DNA from: Planctomycetota bacterium
GTDB taxonomy: Bacteria; Planctomycetota; Planctomycetia; Pirellulales; Lacipirellulaceae
Assembly (NCBI GenBank): GCA_029259915.1
Contig: JAJDED010000046.1
Span: 1 to 58,299, forward strand
Reading direction: 5' to 3'
DNA length: 58,299 nucleotides
Shown here: one piece after another, positions 1 through 7,680 of the stretch
How positions within the stretch are numbered: position 1 is the stretch's first letter
How the letters are laid out: each line of letters begins with the position of its first letter
The notes under the pieces: model-generated
What the model was told of the DNA's origin: nothing
Database searches by the model: none
Seen by the model: only the letters and a program-made list of their open reading frames with translations
Program-made: the position numbers and the translations under genes

Positions 1-278
1 CAGCCGTCCAGTGTTTCCACTTCTCGAACATTTGTAGATGCCGAACGAAGATCATCAAAAACACCTCGCAGAATGCACTGATGCGATAGCATTGCTTAAT
101 GCTTGGTGTGAAAGAACTTATCAATAACTACGTGCCATTCGCCGATGAATCCGACGCGTCGAACGGACTGGTCTGATTTGCTAGAATTAGAGATAGTTCA
201 TCCAAGAAGTGATTTCCATCTGTCCTGTCGATAAGTCTGCTCAGATGAACGCTGACGCTTGCTCAATAAAGGCTGCAA
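1..278. other. Non-coding or unassigned left edge
   Basis: No convincing reading frame, RNA gene or strong hairpin is visible here. The stretch is AT-richer than most of the window and presumably holds the promoter of the membrane protein gene that follows, but I cannot point to a clear -10/-35 pair. Confidence 0.4.
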
Positions 279-998
279 ATGAATGATGTGGCTTCACGTT
301 TTAGCCTGAAGAAACTGCTGGTTCTTCCTGTAGTCTTTTCGGTTGCTTTTACACTTTGGCGAATCAGTCCCTTACACGGAATGGTTGGACTGCTCGCAGC
401 AACAGCGTTGAGTGGTGCCATCCTATTGGCACAACAGAGAGACTACGTATCATTATCGTGGAAATTCGTTCTAGCTGTTTTGTTCGCGGTTTCCGCAGGA
501 ATTGCATCCGAAGCAACCTCGTGGTCACATGGCCCTCCAACAGCTACTTCGCTACTTCGTGGTTACGGTGCCATCATCGTCGGAGGCATGCTCGGGTGGT
601 CTATCTCGAATCTTGTTTTTGGGAGAGATAATGCTGCAGGGTTCAGCAAATCGAGGTTGGTGCTAGGGACTCTTACTGCAGTTCTACTAACCATCATATG
701 TTCAGTTCCACTTTGGTTTCATTTGTGGCTCAACGAGCAGGAGCAGAACTTTGTTAGGGCTGAGTCGTTTGCTCCGACAATGAGGTACTACCTCACTCAA
801 AATTCAGCGTTTGACGATATTGACATTGGACCATCAAAAGAACATGGCGGCTGTATTCTGATGTCAGGAATCCTAAAGACGGATGAACAACTATCGGAAT
901 TGAAGAATTTCGTCGCAGATAACAACCCACCAGTTCCTGTTGTTTACGACGTGTCCATTGGGGCGGAAATGGCAGATGTCTACGACGCGTCGGAGTGA
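279..998 (+). CDS. Hypothetical membrane protein with BON-like C-terminal tail
   Basis: I do not recognise this 239-residue protein as a named family. Four hydrophobic segments are visible (roughly residues 13-30, 33-50, 60-77 and 92-112), with a further one near 128-150. A soluble C-terminal part of about 85 residues follows. The tail contains GCILMSGILKTDEQLSEL followed by VPVVYDVSI, which resembles the strand-helix-strand pattern of BON/secretin-like domains, but this is weak. The start ATG at 279 is the first in frame and no strong Shine-Dalgarno precedes it. The next feature downstream is a glycosyltransferase remnant on the other strand, so the gene stands alone. Confidence 0.6.
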   Translation: MNDVASRFSLKKLLVLPVVFSVAFTLWRISPLHGMVGLLAATALSGAILLAQQRDYVSLSWKFVLAVLFAVSAGIASEATSWSHGPPTATSLLRGYGAIIVGGMLGWSISNLVFGRDNAAGFSKSRLVLGTLTAVLLTIICSVPLWFHLWLNEQEQNFVRAESFAPTMRYYLTQNSAFDDIDIGPSKEHGGCILMSGILKTDEQLSELKNFVADNNPPVPVVYDVSIGAEMADVYDASE

Positions 999-1021
999 AA
1001 CGCCGTTCCTGAAAGAGTTTG

Positions 1022-1200
1022 TCAAGTAAAAAGGGTTTCCCTGAGTGTAGAGCCCAACGCTTCTTGATAAACGGCCAGCGTCGCTTCCACCATGCGATCG
1101 GCGGTGAAGTGTTGCTGCCAGGTGAGAAAGTCGAGGCCATTGGCGGCGGTGTCGGTCACATACTTGCCGCATGGGGTCTGCCCCCATGCCAAGACGGGAA
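1022..1200 (-). pseudogene. Glycosyltransferase 3'-end remnant
   Basis: On the minus strand this stretch encodes QHFTADRMVEATLAVYQEAL, followed by GSTLRETLFT and a stop. It is nearly identical to the C-terminus of the intact GT4 gene ending at 4619 (QHFTADRMVEATLAVYREAL). Positions 1045-1116 match 4624-4695 at 69 of 72 bases. Upstream on the coding strand the similarity ends, and no Rossmann domain or start is present, so only the tail of a paralogous or duplicated glycosyltransferase survives. The region just beyond (about 1165-1200) carries one of the GC-rich palindromic repeats common in this window. Confidence 0.7.
1045..1116. repeat. 72-bp direct repeat, left copy
   Basis: This copy matches 4624-4695 in the same orientation with three mismatches. 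It encodes the end of a glycosyltransferase on the minus strand. The two copies bracket the csrA, BON, kinase and regulator segment. Confidence 0.85.
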
Positions 1201-1355
1201 TAATCACCCTATTTTCGCTTGCTCTTGTCGGCAAAAGTAAGCGATCTAGGCAAAATATGGCGTCCCCTGTTGCAGCTTGCCATAAGTGACTTCGCGCCGA
1301 CTGGGGGCACGGCCAGGCAAACATCACTTAAACCATTGTTTCATGGAGATGCTTC

Positions 1356-1586
1356 ATGTTAGTAGATTCAGTAGATCACGTATTGATCGCCGATTCCGAT
1401 GAGCCGCTAGATACTGCTTTCCACCACATCTGGACATGCCGTAGCGACCGCTCATTCGTGCCACACGGTTTGCCAGTATCAACGAATGCGATTCCTGGGA
1501 CGCCCGAAAAGATTGCGATTCTGAAGGCGCGACAGGAGTCCGGCGTGATACTCCATCATCCGGACGATTGTGTAAGCGTCCTATGA
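1356..1586 (+). CDS. Small conserved protein upstream of csrA
   Basis: This 76-residue protein ends in the segment PGTPEKIAILKARQESG followed by LHHPDD. That pattern is reminiscent of small uncharacterised planctomycete proteins (a GTxEKI...HPxD motif), as I remember them. A good Shine-Dalgarno (TGGAGAT, 1344-1350) sits about six bases before the ATG at 1356, which supports translation. csrA begins 75 bases after its stop on the same strand, so co-transcription is plausible. No membrane segment or metal motif is visible, and no function can be assigned. Confidence 0.55.
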   Translation: MLVDSVDHVLIADSDEPLDTAFHHIWTCRSDRSFVPHGLPVSTNAIPGTPEKIAILKARQESGVILHHPDDCVSVL

Positions 1587-1660
1587 ATCCGTACTTGGCG
1601 GGCACCTGCGTTCCTATCGGACGCAAACACTAACTCTCGTGAATTCACAAAGGAGAAGGA

Positions 1661-1861
1661 ATGTTAGTCCTCAGTCGCAAGCAAGGTGAACAGATTATGG
1701 TGGATGATTTCGTGCAACTCACGGTGATTGAGATCCGAGGCGGCAAAGTTCGGCTCGGATTCTGCGCACCAAAGCACGTGGCCATCCATCGCCAAGAGAT
1801 TTACGAACGCATTGCGTCAACCATCAACAATGAAGGTTCAACCACCGAAGCAACCATGTGA
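1661..1861 (+). CDS. csrA: Carbon storage regulator CsrA
   Basis: CsrA/RsmA is a small dimeric RNA-binding protein that binds GGA motifs in mRNA leaders and changes translation or stability of target messages. The 66-residue product begins MLVLSRKQGEQIMV and continues with VTVIEI-like and GGKVRLGFCAPKHVAIHRQEIYE-type strands. This matches the family's N-terminal strand, the conserved G(K)VRLG core and the VHR.EIY element. Its length is normal for the family. A very strong Shine-Dalgarno (AAAGGAGAAGGA, about 1648-1659) lies directly before the ATG. It is preceded by the small conserved protein at 1356. Confidence 0.95.
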   Translation: MLVLSRKQGEQIMVDDFVQLTVIEIRGGKVRLGFCAPKHVAIHRQEIYERIASTINNEGSTTEATM

Positions 1862-2058
1862 CCATGTGCGAAACGCGCTCGCAATTACCCAGTGCGTCGT
1901 TTACCGCTTCATTCTTCACTGGTACAGTACGCGATTCGCCATATCTTATTGCGGCCGCTTCTCAGGCCCTAGTGATATTCTGGTGGGCAACGGACGCCTC
2001 GCTTTTCCCGTCATGGACTTGACCACGATTCCATCCACACTGGGAGTTTGTTCCGACT
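1862..2058. other. Intergenic region between csrA and BON gene
   Basis: About 200 bases without a supportable gene. An overlapping frame that runs out of csrA is a shadow. No clear terminator was seen. Confidence 0.4.
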
Positions 2059-2361
2059 ATGGACAGTGACCTAAAACGTCGCGTCGAGCTTTTTTTGCAG
2101 AAGAAGGGAATCGTCTCTCTACCGAGAATCAACATCGAGGTAGAAGGCGGTATAGTAAAGCTTCAGGGGACAGTCCGCTCCTTCTACGAACGTCAGCTAT
2201 GCCTCTGCTGCCAACACGTTGCAGGTGTTTTGCGAGTGGTTGACGAACTGAAGGTTTACGTCGGTCCACCCAAGTCTCAGTCGGCGGGTAGCTTTGAAGG
2301 AATTCCAATAGCATCGAGTTTTATTTTGCCGCCAGACGACCAAGACAGAGATGCTCTCTGA
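2059..2361 (+). CDS. BON-domain protein
   Basis: This 100-residue protein has the BON pattern across residues 5-70: an N-terminal amphipathic helix (KRRVELFLQKKG), INIEVEGGIVKLQGTV with the conserved turn and glycine, a central helix, and a closing VVDELKV strand. BON domains bind phospholipid or other ligands and are usually exported or attached to other domains. Here no signal peptide is seen, so the protein is probably cytoplasmic, as are many short planctomycete BON proteins. The C-terminal 30 residues are low in structure. It lies between csrA and the kinase-regulator pair on the same strand. Confidence 0.75.
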   Translation: MDSDLKRRVELFLQKKGIVSLPRINIEVEGGIVKLQGTVRSFYERQLCLCCQHVAGVLRVVDELKVYVGPPKSQSAGSFEGIPIASSFILPPDDQDRDAL

Positions 2362-2546
2362 AGCGTGCTCAAGCACAGACGAGCATGATGACCCGAGCAA
2401 GGTCTACACGAACGTGGTTGCTACCCGCGTGATCAAGGGATCGAGGCGTTGACGGCGATAAGAACAAGCTGGTACGTTAACTTACCCGGCGAGTCCTCTA
2501 TGTATGTAACAACGGCGCTGTGGACCCCTGCGAAGTCTCCAGGAAG

Positions 2547-3653
2547 ATGAGGCTATTCACTGGGAAAAGTAGAATGATCAGGGAAGATGTGCCACTCAGC
2601 ATCGAGTGGAAGCAGGCCGAGGCGGAACACCGCCGCCTAGCCACAATCGTGGTCGACTCGAACGACGCGGTCACGGTGCAGGACTTGGAAGGCCGGGTCA
2701 CGGCCTGGAACCGCGGGGCCGAACAGATGTACGGCTACAGCGAATCGGAAGCGCTGTCGATGAACATCCGCGACATCGTGCCAGAAGGCCGTCGCGATGA
2801 GGCACTGAAGTTCGTGCGGCGAATCGTGCATGGCGACGACTGCCACTCGCTGGATACGCAGCGCATTAGCAAAGACGGCCGTACGCTCGATGTGTGGCTG
2901 ACGATCACTAAGCTTGTGGACAACGCCGGCAACGCCGTCGCCGTCGCCACCACCGAACGCGACGTTACCGAGCGCAAACAATTACAGCAACAGTTTGCTA
3001 AACTGACCGAGCAGGAGCGGCAGCGCATTGGCCGCGAGTTGCACGACACAACCGGCCAGGAATTGACCGGCCTGGGCTTTATGGCTCAAAGCATGCTGGA
3101 ACAACTTGCAGCCGAATCGCACCCCGGAGAGGAAACCGTCCGCAAGATGGAGGAGAGTATACAGCGGGCGCTCGCGCAGGTCCGCCGGTTGGCGCAGGGC
3201 TTGGTGCCGGTCGAACTAGACGCCGACGGGCTGATGGCGGCTTTGCAAGAGCTAGCCATCAAGACGACCGAAGCCTCTAACATCGCCTGCACGTTCCACC
3301 GTGACTTGCCGGTCAGCATGGAAGACAACACGATAGCCACGCAGATCTACTTGATCGCCAAAGAAGCGGTTGCCAATGCGGTCAAACACTCCCAGGCGGA
3401 ACATGTTGAAATCAAACTATCTCGCAATGGTAACGGATTCATGCTTCTGGTCTGCGACGACGGAGTAGGCATTGGTGAGACACTGAAAGAAGATGGGATG
3501 GGGTTGCGAATCATGCGTCACCGAGCTGGCTTGATTCAAGCAACGCTCGATATCGAACAAGTGGATAGTGGTGGCACGCTGGTCATGTGTGTTCTCAAAA
3601 CGCAGAAATCCTCAAGCAACGACCATGGCGAAGATAAAAATGAAAACGGATAA
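2547..3653 (+). CDS. PAS-domain sensor histidine kinase, NarL/DesK type
   Basis: This is a soluble two-component sensor kinase. A PAS domain (about residues 25-140) includes VTAWNRGAEQMYGYS and ends in the PAC-type TERDVTERK. A HisKA_3 dimerisation helix follows with the H-box RELHDTTGQELTGLG (His near 165). The HATPase has the N box EAVANAVKH (about 271) and the G boxes DDGVGIG (about 303) and DGMGLRIMRHRAG (about 315). There is no membrane segment, so it senses a cytoplasmic signal. The exact start is uncertain: GTG at 2520, ATG at 2547 or ATG at 2574 are all in frame and none has an ideal ribosome site. Its 3' end overlaps the response regulator gene by 29 bases, so the two are a cognate pair. 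Confidence 0.9.
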   Translation: MRLFTGKSRMIREDVPLSIEWKQAEAEHRRLATIVVDSNDAVTVQDLEGRVTAWNRGAEQMYGYSESEALSMNIRDIVPEGRRDEALKFVRRIVHGDDCHSLDTQRISKDGRTLDVWLTITKLVDNAGNAVAVATTERDVTERKQLQQQFAKLTEQERQRIGRELHDTTGQELTGLGFMAQSMLEQLAAESHPGEETVRKMEESIQRALAQVRRLAQGLVPVELDADGLMAALQELAIKTTEASNIACTFHRDLPVSMEDNTIATQIYLIAKEAVANAVKHSQAEHVEIKLSRNGNGFMLLVCDDGVGIGETLKEDGMGLRIMRHRAGLIQATLDIEQVDSGGTLVMCVLKTQKSSSNDHGEDKNENG

Positions 3654-4338
3654 CAAAGTCGTCAAAATCCTCGTCGTAGACGATCACCCCATCGTTCGCG
3701 ATGGCCTGTCGATGCGAATTTCTAGCCAATCGGATATGGAAGTTTGTGGCGAGGCGGAAGACATGGCCGAAGCGCTCGATCTTGTCCGTCAAACGCGCCC
3801 GGATGTGGCCGTAATTGACATCTCGCTGAAGACCGGCAGCGGCATCGATCTGATCAAACGCATCAAGCGGATCGACGATTCGATCCGCTTATTGGCCATA
3901 TCGATGTACGACGACTCACTCTACGCCGAACGAGCGATTCGCGCTGGCGCAATGGGTTACCTCAACAAACAGGTGGCAACGCGAAACATCATCGGAGCTA
4001 TTCGCCAGGTGTTCGATGGCAAAATCTACCTGAGCGAACAAATGGCCGATCACATGCTGCAACTGGCCCGCAGCGGCAAACGATCGGAGCAGTCGCCCGT
4101 TGATAGTCTGAGCGACCGAGAATTGCAAGTGTTTGAATTGATCGGTCGTGGTTATTCGACCCGCGAAATCGCCGAACACCTGCACCTGAGCGCCAAGACG
4201 ATCGACAACTACCGCGATTTCATCAAAACGAAGCTAAATCTGAGAGATAGCAACGAACTACTGCGCCAAGCGACGATTTGGGTGGTGGACAGCGGTCGCT
4301 CGGCTGGAAGCAACCAGAGCGGCGATGGGTCTGCATAA
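3625..4338 (+). CDS. NarL/FixJ-family response regulator
   Basis: This 237-residue DNA-binding response regulator has a receiver domain with the acidic pair VVDDH (Asp19, Asp20), the phospho-acceptor in AVIDIS (Asp65) and a conserved Lys in YLNKQ (about 118). A LuxR-type helix-turn-helix follows, LSDRELQVFELIGRGYSTRE through HLHLSAKTIDNYR. The ATG at 3625 (MAKIKMKTDNK) lies inside the end of the kinase gene; ATG at 3640 is an alternative. The family acts on promoters as phosphorylated dimers, and the partner is the kinase immediately upstream. Confidence 0.93.
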   Translation: MAKIKMKTDNKVVKILVVDDHPIVRDGLSMRISSQSDMEVCGEAEDMAEALDLVRQTRPDVAVIDISLKTGSGIDLIKRIKRIDDSIRLLAISMYDDSLYAERAIRAGAMGYLNKQVATRNIIGAIRQVFDGKIYLSEQMADHMLQLARSGKRSEQSPVDSLSDRELQVFELIGRGYSTREIAEHLHLSAKTIDNYRDFIKTKLNLRDSNELLRQATIWVVDSGRSAGSNQSGDGSA

Positions 4339-4618
4339 ACGTGTCATCTACTCATACGTTTTCCTGGGAAGTCCGAAAAACGACCGTTTTTGACACGACC
4401 CCAGGTCGGGCAATTCTTGCGACGACTAACTCGCTGAGGATGCCCCCGCCCAAGCGTCCGAACACAACTTGCCAACTAGCAGAGGTGTACCAGACGAATG
4501 GCACTTAGCGTGTTTTTTGCACGAATATGGGCGGTACCCTATACTTCCGGACGAGTTCGCCGCAGAGAATCCGCCGTGGTGGACCAAACAGTGGCACCCT
4601 CCACTTCAAGCCGCCTCT
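4339..4618. other. Intergenic region after the response regulator
   Basis: 280 bases with no supported gene. It lies between convergent genes and directly abuts the right copy of the 72-bp direct repeat. No clear terminator hairpin was recognised. Confidence 0.4.
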
Positions 4619-5740
4619 TCAGGGTGTAGAGCCCAACGCTTCTCGATACACGGCAAGCGTCGCTTCCACCATGCGATCGGCGGTGAAGTGTTGCTCGGCG
4701 CGAATTCGGGCAGCTTCGCACTGTTGGGTGCAAAGTTCCGGCGAGCTGAGCGCCTCGATAATCGCTGTTGCCAAACGGTTGGGATCTTCCACAGGAACGG
4801 TCCAAGCAACGGCAGGCTCTGCGCCGCGCGGTCCGACCAATTCTAAAATCCCGCCAGCGGTGGTGGCCACGATTGGTGTCCCGGCAAGCATCGCTTCGAT
4901 TAGCGAACTTCCCAGTCCCTCGATCCGCGAGGGAAGCACGAACAAATCGGCGGCATGGATTAAGTCGGCGACATCCTCCCGAAAACCGAGCCACCGCACG
5001 TATCGCGATACCTTCAGTTGATTGGCGAGTTCGGCCAATGTCTGCCCATACGGCCCCGAGCCGGCTATCGCCAAACGAACATAAGGAAATCGCGATACAA
5101 CCGCCGGCAATGCTGCTAGCAAGTCGGCGTGTCCTTTGCTTTCGTCCAATGCTCCGACGGCCAGCAAAAGTTGTTCGTGGTCGTCGAGTCCCAAGTTTTC
5201 TCGGCCCCGCTTTCGGTTTCCTTGAGCGATGCGTTCGGGGTCCACGCCATCGGCAACAATTCGCAGTTTTTGTGGATCGATTCCACGTAATTCACACACG
5301 TTTAGCGATTTCTGTGAGACACAAATAATGCGATCGGCAAACCGATTGTACTTGCGCGGGCTGCGCACAGGGAATTCCACTCGTCGGGCCGCGATACGGG
5401 CAGCAATTGGCAAACCAATCGAGGCCAAACCCGCAGCGGTGAGTGCGTGAGAATCGTTCGCGTTTAACACATTCGGGGAGAGACGCTTCAGACCACGCCG
5501 CAACTGCCACAGGCCGCGTGGAGAGCGACCGGATCCAGAAAAGGTGTGAACGGCGATTCCTTCGGCCTGCATACGCTGTGCGAATTCCCCTTCCCTGCGT
5601 GCGAACAGTTCGCAGCGATGGCCTTGGCGGTTCAGGCCGCGTGCCAGCAGGGCCGCCTGCACTTCGCCGCCGCGCCAGCCTTTTTGGGTCGAAACCAGCG
5701 CAATGGTCAGCGGTTTTTCACTCGGGGCTGCACTACTCAA
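4619..5740 (-). CDS. Glycosyltransferase family 4
   Basis: This 373-residue retaining glycosyltransferase has a GT-B fold. The N-terminal Rossmann part begins ALVSTQKGWRGGEVQAALLA, in which the G-GGE loop of GT4 enzymes is visible. The C-terminal nucleotide-sugar domain includes LLAVGALDESKGHADLLAAL, the GSGPYG loop and the EGLGSSLIEAM motif with the E-x7-E pair (about residues 275-285). The start is taken as TTG at 5740 because it follows AGGAGG and overlaps the stop of the upstream glycosyltransferase gene (TTGA). A longer frame extends into that gene and is unlikely. Sugar donor and acceptor are unknown; the setting is a surface-glycan locus. Confidence 0.85.
   Translation of the reverse strand: MSSAAPSEKPLTIALVSTQKGWRGGEVQAALLARGLNRQGHRCELFARREGEFAQRMQAEGIAVHTFSGSGRSPRGLWQLRRGLKRLSPNVLNANDSHALTAAGLASIGLPIAARIAARRVEFPVRSPRKYNRFADRIICVSQKSLNVCELRGIDPQKLRIVADGVDPERIAQGNRKRGRENLGLDDHEQLLLAVGALDESKGHADLLAALPAVVSRFPYVRLAIAGSGPYGQTLAELANQLKVSRYVRWLGFREDVADLIHAADLFVLPSRIEGLGSSLIEAMLAGTPIVATTAGGILELVGPRGAEPAVAWTVPVEDPNRLATAIIEALSSPELCTQQCEAARIRAEQHFTADRMVEATLAVYREALGSTP
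4624..4695. repeat. 72-bp direct repeat, right copy
   Basis: This is the C-terminal coding end of the intact GT4 gene. It matches 1045-1116 in the same orientation at 69 of 72 positions. Confidence 0.85.
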
Positions 5741-6540
5741 GCCGCCTCCTGAGCGCCGAAATCGTGGGTCTTGCCGCTCAATTCTGTAAACCAGCGGAAA
5801 CCATGTTTTCGCATGCCGAGAAACATCAGCGACCGACGGCGAAATTTGCGATAGAACCAATTGCGGTCGTGCCAATGATTGATCAACACCTGCGGGCAAT
5901 AAGCGATGTTGAAGTTGTTCTTCTTAAGCCGAATGAAAAACTCTTCATGTTCTTGGATTTTCAGTTCAGGATCCCAGCCGCCGACACTGCGAATCGATTC
6001 TGTTTTGGCAACGAAGAAGTTGGTGACCATGTCGCAAACAAAGTAATCGCCCAACTGTCTGGTGTGGCCCCGTTCGAGCCGCAGATGATCACCTTCAAAG
6101 TGCATTTGTGCGCAGATTCCCTCGCGCCATTTTCGCGTCCACAAGCCACGACGCCGATGGCTGACGCAATCGCCGGCGACCATGTCGAAATCATGCTGCT
6201 CGATCCCTGTAAGCAGTGTTTCCAACCGGGTGTTGGCGGTGAATTGGAAATCGTCTTCCAAGAGCACAAAGTAGGGTGTCTTCACTTCCTCGACCAATGC
6301 GTTTCGCCCCACGCTTAGCCCCACGTCGGGCGGTAGCCGCAAGTAATTTACGCCAGCCGGAGGCCGTGCCTCGAAACTGTCGTCGGCCACCAACACCGGC
6401 AACTGAGGGTAATAGCGCTGGATACTTTTCAGCAATCGACGGAGGCTTTGGGGGCGCTCGAAAGTTTTGATTGCCAGAGAAAGTTGATCGCTCAGCGGTA
6501 AATTTTGCACGTCCCTACTCCCGAAGCTTCCCCCATTCAA
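5737..6540 (-). CDS. Glycosyltransferase, GT2/GT12 (B4GALNT)-like
   Basis: This 267-residue inverting glycosyltransferase has a GT-A fold. It contains KTFERPQSLRRLLKSIQRYY, then VLVADDS, SVGRNALVEEV, the metal-binding LLEDDFQFT, VAGDCV, and MVTNFFVAKTESIR before an EHEEFF acidic motif and a closing NHWHDR. This order closely resembles, as I remember it, the vertebrate beta-1,4-N-acetylgalactosaminyltransferases of family GT12 (KTF, VIADDS, AGRN, DDDFVFT, VVNFF, EFF), more than generic GT2 enzymes. No membrane anchor is present. The gene overlaps the start of the following GT4 gene, so they form an operon. A HexNAc or hexose transfer in a cell-surface glycan is inferred. Confidence 0.8.
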   Translation of the reverse strand: MNGGSFGSRDVQNLPLSDQLSLAIKTFERPQSLRRLLKSIQRYYPQLPVLVADDSFEARPPAGVNYLRLPPDVGLSVGRNALVEEVKTPYFVLLEDDFQFTANTRLETLLTGIEQHDFDMVAGDCVSHRRRGLWTRKWREGICAQMHFEGDHLRLERGHTRQLGDYFVCDMVTNFFVAKTESIRSVGGWDPELKIQEHEEFFIRLKKNNFNIAYCPQVLINHWHDRNWFYRKFRRRSLMFLGMRKHGFRWFTELSGKTHDFGAQEAA

Positions 6541-6818
6541 ACCTGGAATTTGCGGATCATACGGGATATCGCGTGGTGGGCAACTCCACTTGGTGCGGTC
6601 CCAGGGCTGTCTATAGACGGTGAAAAGTAGCTGTGGGGGTGAAACAAACGCTCATAGCGCCAACACGGGCCCTATAAACGTAGCGATCTGCGTGATACGA
6701 ATCCCGAACGGCCAAAGAACACTGCGATGCCAGCATCTGGTTTATGGATGCCAGCACTGGTTGTCGATATCCACGAATGAGATTCCAGTTTTTTGCACCA
6801 AATTCAGGGAGCATAATC

Positions 6819-7043
6819 ATGTGGCGTTCGCTTTTCTTGGCACTGGGCGCTTACGTTTGTCTCTTGGGCGTAGAAGCGCTGGCGATCGAAAAAGCGGTTC
6901 TCAAAAAGCCGCAGCAGGGGCAGCCAAGCCGCTTTGTCGAAGAGGACATTGTTCCTCCCGTCTGGGCCCCGTGGAGCCTGATGGCCTCGGGTGCAGTGGT
7001 TGTGTTGTATTCGTTCACAATTCCCCGCCGCGTCGGAACCTGA
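6819..7043 (+). CDS. Small two-helix membrane protein
   Basis: This 74-residue protein has an N-terminal hydrophobic segment (SLFLALGAYVCLLGVEAL), a charged middle, and a C-terminal part with VPPVWAPWSLMASGAVVVLY ending in PRR. The PPxWAPWSL pattern resembles small uncharacterised planctomycete proteins, as I remember them. The ATG at 6819 has a CAGGGA ribosome-binding site about eight bases upstream. An upstream extension to 6744 lacks support. Function unknown. Confidence 0.6.
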   Translation: MWRSLFLALGAYVCLLGVEALAIEKAVLKKPQQGQPSRFVEEDIVPPVWAPWSLMASGAVVVLYSFTIPRRVGT

Positions 7044-7060
7044 CGCGTAGCCAACTATCT

Positions 7061-7140
7061 GTAGCCCCCGGCAGAGCCGGGGGATGATTGCGCAAAAACT
7101 CGTGTGCCATGCTACCAACCCCCGGCAGAGCCGGGTCTAC
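7061..7140. repeat. GC-rich dispersed palindromic repeat
   Basis: Two copies of the CCCCGGCAGAGCCGGG hairpin unit lie 50 bases apart, bounded by GTAG and CTAC, so the whole element is also an inverted repeat. The same unit occurs at 19783-19866. Confidence 0.8.
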
Positions 7141-7251
7141 AAACATAAATTCACAATCGGTGCCGGTAAAACGAGTCGGCGGAATTTTGGTATACTAATG
7201 GTCTTGTGCTTTGCGTCCGAGATTCTCTTTTGAATTTGCGCTGCTGATTCC

Positions 7252-7680
7252 ATGACCGACGAAACGGCCCTTCCCTCCCCTGCCGAACGAACTAATGCCG
7301 ACGTAGTGCTCTACGATGGCAATTGCGGTATCTGCACGGCACAAATACGGAAGCTCGTTTGGTGGGATTGCCAGCAGAAGTTGGCCTACCTGTCTCTGCA
7401 CGATCCCGAAGTGCAGCGGCGCTGGCCCGAGATGTCCCACGATCGTTTGATGGAAGAAATGTGTGTGGTCGACGCCCAGGGAAAACAGCATTGGGGCCCC
7501 GAGGCGATTCGCTATCTTGCCTGCCATTTGCGGCGTCTGTGGTGGGCTGCGCCGCTAACGATGTTTCCGGGAAGCATGCTGCTGTGGCGGCCCCTCTATC
7601 GCTGGATTGCTGCCAACCGCTACCGACTAAGCGGAACACAGTCGTGCGATAGCGATGCTTGCCAATTGCATAGACACTAA
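7252..7680 (+). CDS. DCC-family thiol-disulfide oxidoreductase (DUF393)
   Basis: This 142-residue protein starts its domain with VVLYDGNCGICTAQIRKLVW. That is the DGxCxxC signature of the DCC/DUF393 family, whose members have a thioredoxin-like fold and a predicted redox-active CxxC pair. AIRYLACHLRRLWWAAPLT and PLYRWIAANRYRLS follow, also typical of the family. Length is normal. The ATG at 7252 lacks an obvious ribosome site but is the first suitable start. The gene is convergent with panB, the stop codons overlapping. The substrate is unknown. Confidence 0.88.
   Translation: MTDETALPSPAERTNADVVLYDGNCGICTAQIRKLVWWDCQQKLAYLSLHDPEVQRRWPEMSHDRLMEEMCVVDAQGKQHWGPEAIRYLACHLRRLWWAAPLTMFPGSMLLWRPLYRWIAANRYRLSGTQSCDSDACQLHRH

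Noticed and set aside
1728..2069. Frame overlapping csrA
   Set aside because: It overlaps csrA in a different frame and has no recognisable content.
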